A stretch of 47,381 nucleotides of DNA from Gordonia hirsuta DSM 44140 = NBRC 16056 (lineage in GTDB: Bacteria > Actinomycetota > Actinomycetes > Mycobacteriales > Mycobacteriaceae), in assembly GCF_000333015.1 (NCBI RefSeq), contig NZ_BANT01000017.1:1-47381 (forward strand), in the 5' to 3' direction. Of this stretch, positions 44,545 to 47,381 are shown one piece after another. A program made the position numbers and the translations under genes. Position 1 is the stretch's first letter. Each line of letters opens with the position of its first letter. Under the pieces are notes generated by a model. That model made no database searches, was not told the DNA's origin, and was given only the letters and a program-made list of their open reading frames with translations.

Positions 44545-45993
44545 TCAGGACAAGTCGGCGGGAGCGGACAGACGCCCGCGGATCGCGGTGGCGGCGGCGA
44601 CGGCCGGCGACACCAGATGGGTCCGGCCGCCCTTGCCCTGGCGGCCTTCGAAGTTGCGGTTCGACGTGGCCGCGCAGCGGTCCCCCGGCGAGAGTTGATC
44701 GGGGTTCATCCCCAGGCACATCGAGCAGCCGGCCATCCGCCACTCGGCACCGGCGGCGGTGAAGATCTCGCCCAGACCCTCCTCTTCGGCCTGTGCACGG
44801 ACCTTCATCGAGCCGGGAACGATCAGCATGCGCACCCCGTCGGCGACCTTGCGGTCCTTGAGGATGCCGGCGACCGCGCGCAGGTCCTCGATCCGGCCGT
44901 TGGTGCACGAGCCGACGAAGACGGTGTTCACCTCGATGTCGCGCAGAGGCATACCCGGAGTCAGGTCCATGTACTCCAGTGCCCGCTCGGCAGCTACCGC
45001 TTCGGTCTCGTCGAGGATGTCGGCCGGATCGGGCACCGAGGCGCCCAGCGGCAGTCCCTGGCCGGGGTTGGTTCCCCAGGTGACGAACGGGGTCAGCGCT
45101 GCGCCGTCGATGTTCACTTCGCGATCGAAGACGGCGTCGGCATCGGTGCGCAGGCTGTCCCAGTAGGCGACCGCGGCATCCCACTCGGCACCCTGGGGCG
45201 CGTGGGGCCGGCCCTTCAGGTAGTCGTAGGTCGTCTGGTCGGGGGCGATCATGCCCGCGCGCGCCCCCGCTTCGATGGACATGTTGCAGATCGTCATACG
45301 GGCTTCCATCGACAGCTTCTCGATGGCCGGGCCGCGGTATTCGAGGATGTGTCCCTGGCCGCCACCGGTTCCGATCTCGGCGATGATCGCCAGAATCAGG
45401 TCCTTGGCGGTGACGCCGTCGGCCAGTTCCCCCGAGACGTTGATGGCCATGGTCTTGAAGGGGCGCAGCGGCAGTGTCTGGGTGGCCATGACGTGTTCCA
45501 CCTCGGACGTGCCGATACCCATCGCGATGGCACCGAAGGCACCGTGGGTGGAGGTGTGGCTGTCGCCGCAGACCACTGTCATACCCGGCTGAGTCAGGCC
45601 CAGCTGCGGGCCGACCACGTGCACGATGCCCTGGTCGGTGTCGCCCATCGGGAACAGCTTGACGCCGAACTCTTCACAGTTTCGCCGCAGCGTCTCCACC
45701 TGCAATGCCGAGACCTGATCCGCGATCGGACTGGTGATATCGATCGTGGGGACGTTGTGATCCTCCGTGGCAATGGTGAGGTCGGGTCGGCGCAGCGGCC
45801 GACCGGCCATCCGGAGCCCATCGAAGGCCTGCGGACTGGTTACCTCGTGCACCAGGTGCAGGTCGATGTACAGCAGGTCGGGACCGGCTTCACCGTTCTC
45901 ATCGACCTTGCCGGGCACCACCACGTGGTCATCCCAGACCTTTTCGGCCAGCGTGCGCGGCCCGGGGGCTGCTGCTTGCTGTGTCATGAGCAC
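44545..45993 (-). CDS. leuC: 3-isopropylmalate dehydratase large subunit
   Basis: A 482-residue aconitase-family protein. The three [4Fe-4S] Cys are in [14 protein letters not shown] and [20 protein letters not shown], and the active-site region [20 protein letters not shown] is clear. GTG at 45993 has AGGG 10 nt upstream; ATG at 45987 two codons later is an alternative. It is divergent from the IclR regulator gene, as in mycobacteria and corynebacteria, where that regulator controls leuCD. Confidence 0.97.
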   Translation of the reverse strand: MLMTQQAAAPGPRTLAEKVWDDHVVVPGKVDENGEAGPDLLYIDLHLVHEVTSPQAFDGLRMAGRPLRRPDLTIATEDHNVPTIDITSPIADQVSALQVETLRRNCEEFGVKLFPMGDTDQGIVHVVGPQLGLTQPGMTVVCGDSHTSTHGAFGAIAMGIGTSEVEHVMATQTLPLRPFKTMAINVSGELADGVTAKDLILAIIAEIGTGGGQGHILEYRGPAIEKLSMEARMTICNMSIEAGARAGMIAPDQTTYDYLKGRPHAPQGAEWDAAVAYWDSLRTDADAVFDREVNIDGAALTPFVTWGTNPGQGLPLGASVPDPADILDETEAVAAERALEYMDLTPGMPLRDIEVNTVFVGSCTNGRIEDLRAVAGILKDRKVADGVRMLIVPGSMKVRAQAEEEGLGEIFTAAGAEWRMAGCSMCLGMNPDQLSPGDRCAATSNRNFEGRQGKGGRTHLVSPAVAAATAIRGRLSAPADLS

Positions 45994-46052
45994 ACTCGAC
46001 TTTCCCTCACATGCCTACCCGGCGGCTACGGGGCTGTCGCCGGCCGGGTGAA

Positions 46053-46088
46053 TCCACATCCAGTGGAGTGGCAATCTCAATATGTGGA
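46053..46088. promoter_or_regulatory. Candidate IclR-type operator in the leuC-ltbR divergent promoter
   Basis: TCCAC (46053-46057) and GTGGA (46063-46067) form a palindrome with a 5-bp centre, and TCCACAT is repeated inverted as ATGTGGA at 46082-46088. The array ends 5 bp before the regulator's -10 box, so a bound protein could block both promoters. This is inference from symmetry and position. Confidence 0.45.
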
Positions 46089-46092
46089 CGGC

Positions 46093-46098
46093 TAATAT
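46093..46098 (+). promoter_or_regulatory. -10 box for a leaderless regulator mRNA
   Basis: TAATAT, close to the TATAAT consensus, ends 6 nt before ATG 46105. The mRNA should start at the ATG itself; no ribosome-binding site is present. Confidence 0.6.
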
Positions 46099-46104
46099 CG
46101 CCGT

Positions 46105-46794
46105 ATGGGAAATTCTAGCGGAATCGGCGTCTTAGACAAATCGGTGCTGGTCCTGCAGACGGTCGCACAGGCGCCGTGCAACCTGGCAGAGCTGACCGAG
46201 GCCACCGGCCTTCCGCGCGCCACCGCCCATCGACTCGCCGCGGGCCTACAGACACACCGGTTGCTGACCCGAGACGGTGACGGCCGCTGGATCCCCGGAC
46301 CCGAGCTGCATCGGTTGGCGGGCACGGCACGGGACGCGGTGGTCGAAGCCGCAGCCCCCCTGCTCCCCCGCCTGCAGCAGACGACCGGCGAATCGGTGCA
46401 GTTATATCGGCTGCAAGGCAGTGAACGCGTCTGCATCGCCGCGGTCGAACCGCCGACGGGGTTGCGCAATACCGTTCCGGTCGGCAGCCGGCTACCGATG
46501 ACAGCAGGATCGGCCGCGCGTGTCCTGGCCGCATTCGGCGATCGCGCCACGCAAGAGGAGGCAGGCTTCAGCGACCGTGCGTTGGCCGAGGTCCGTCGTC
46601 GAGGCTGGGCGCAAAGTACCGGCGAGCGGGCCGACGGGGTGGCCAGCGTCTCCGCGCCGGTGCACGACGGCACCGGACGCATCGTGGCAGCGGTCTCGGT
46701 CTCCGGCCCGATCGATCGGATGGGGCGGCGGCCTGGAGAACGCTGGGCCGACGATCTCCTGGCCATCGCAGCGGAGATCGGCGCACGCCTGTAG
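46105..46794 (+). CDS. ltbR: IclR-family regulator of leuCD (LtbR/NdgR-like)
   Basis: A 229-residue IclR regulator. The N-terminal winged helix is SVLVLQTVAQAPCNLAELTE followed by ATGLPRATAHRLAAGLQTHR, and the C-terminal effector domain has QLYRLQGSERVCIAAVEPPTG and VSAPVHDGTGRIVAAVSVSG. In corynebacteria and streptomycetes the regulator next to leuCD (LtbR, NdgR/AreB) represses leucine genes, and the divergent position here fits. The effector is not visible. Confidence 0.88.
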   Translation: MGNSSGIGVLDKSVLVLQTVAQAPCNLAELTEATGLPRATAHRLAAGLQTHRLLTRDGDGRWIPGPELHRLAGTARDAVVEAAAPLLPRLQQTTGESVQLYRLQGSERVCIAAVEPPTGLRNTVPVGSRLPMTAGSAARVLAAFGDRATQEEAGFSDRALAEVRRRGWAQSTGERADGVASVSAPVHDGTGRIVAAVSVSGPIDRMGRRPGERWADDLLAIAAEIGARL

Positions 46795-46804
46795 CTTTCA
46801 GGAC

Positions 46805-47332
46805 ATGGCACGCAATCAACGCAGTCAGATCGTCATGTCGGACGAGGAGATCGCCGAGTTCATTCAGCGCAGTCGTACTGCCACCATGGCCACCGTTGGC
46901 TCTACCGGGCAACCGCACCTGGTCGCCATGTGGTTCGGGCTGGCCGACGGCGCGTCCACGAAGTATCCGGCAGTCCCGGAATTGTGGTTCGAGACCAAGA
47001 TCAAATCGCAGAAGGCGGTGAATCTGCGCCGCGATCCCCGCATCACCGTCTTGATCGAGGACGGCCTCACCTATGACACCTTGCGCGGCGTCTCCATTGA
47101 AGGCACCGCCGAGATCCTCGAGGACGAGGAGAGTTGCCTTCGAGCCGGCATCAGCGTCTGGGAGCGGTACAACGGCCCGTACACCGAGGATCTGCGGCCT
47201 GCAGTGGACGCGATGATGCACAAACGTGTTGCCGTTCGCGTTGTGCCGCAGCGCATTCGGTCATGGGATCACCGAAAACTGAATCTCCCCGAGCTGCCGC
47301 TGACCGGTTCGACCGCACAGTTCTATCAGTAG
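46805..47332 (+). CDS. Pyridoxamine 5'-phosphate oxidase-like, probable F420/flavin-dependent protein
   Basis: A 175-residue split-barrel flavoprotein: MSDEEIAEFIQRSRTATMAT, then VGSTGQPHLVAMWFGLADG, KSQKAVNLRRDPRITVLIED and GVSIEGTAEILED. These are family motifs of the FDOR-B group that includes Rv2991, which lies in the same position after the leuCD regulator in M. tuberculosis. It starts 10 bp after the regulator stop, and the stop itself forms a TAGCTT box 7 nt before the ATG. The substrate is unknown. Confidence 0.85.
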   Translation: MARNQRSQIVMSDEEIAEFIQRSRTATMATVGSTGQPHLVAMWFGLADGASTKYPAVPELWFETKIKSQKAVNLRRDPRITVLIEDGLTYDTLRGVSIEGTAEILEDEESCLRAGISVWERYNGPYTEDLRPAVDAMMHKRVAVRVVPQRIRSWDHRKLNLPELPLTGSTAQFYQ

Positions 47333-47381
47333 CGTCGGCTTGACCCGTCTGGACGGCCCGCAGCCGAGTTAGAACGGTGGT

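Noticed and set aside
43837..46095. 752-residue plus-strand open frame opposite leuD and leuC
   Set aside because: Antisense shadow; leuC and leuD motifs are complete on the minus strand.

Overview
The window is high-GC actinobacterial DNA, most likely from a mycolic-acid bacterium (Mycobacteriales; Gordonia-like is my best guess, not proven). The reasons are a gene order close to that of mycobacteria, FbiD/CofC coenzyme F420 biosynthesis, an OctT/GpgP methylglucose-lipopolysaccharide pair, an HU protein with a long Lys/Ala tail, and several start codons with a TAnnnT -10 box only 6-7 nt upstream (leaderless mRNAs).

Layout. (1) 1-2650: a sulfotransferase cut by the left edge, rpsT, and holA, with a strong two-way terminator between the last two. 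(2) 2650-16990: a roughly 14 kb accessory block between holA and comEC, which are close neighbours in mycobacteria. It holds a MetX-like alpha/beta hydrolase, a histidine kinase/response regulator/MMPL exporter unit, and an amide-utilisation locus: AtzG-like subunit, amidase, AmiS/UreI channel, permease, AmiC-like sensor and MarR regulator. It ends in a graveyard: a decayed MetX-like copy, the tail of a luciferase-like monooxygenase, and a MazEF-type toxin-antitoxin pair. A 1.5 kb IS30-family element sits in the amidase gene just after codon 20. (3) 17000-26852: core genes comEC, comEA, degV, octT, gpgP, rsfS, nadD, VWA protein, MoxR ATPase and proA, all on the minus strand and mostly joined by ATGA/GTGA overlaps. 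(4) 26947-29638: a PGQ-rich membrane protein, an exported HNH nuclease and an F420-type LLM oxidoreductase. (5) 29681-47332: a second mycobacterial-type block: recG, fakA-like, rpmB, enoyl-CoA hydratase, lipoprotein, ung, gamma carbonic anhydrase, DUF3515 protein, thiL, gpsA, fbiD/cofC, ppk1, mutT1, hupB, leuD, leuC, IclR regulator and a pyridoxamine-oxidase-like protein.

How it works together. The most coherent accessory system is the amide locus. The AmiC-like protein has no signal peptide, so it is probably a cytoplasmic amide sensor paired with the MarR-type repressor, as NhlC/NhlD are for Rhodococcus nitrile hydratase. The same near-palindrome (core TTCCAAATGGA) lies upstream of the amidase operon and in the AmiC/MarR divergent promoter, which outlines a small regulon. 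The IS30 insertion appears to keep the amidase frame and supplies GTG/TTG codons next to the catalytic part, so a protein with a replaced N-terminus may still be made.
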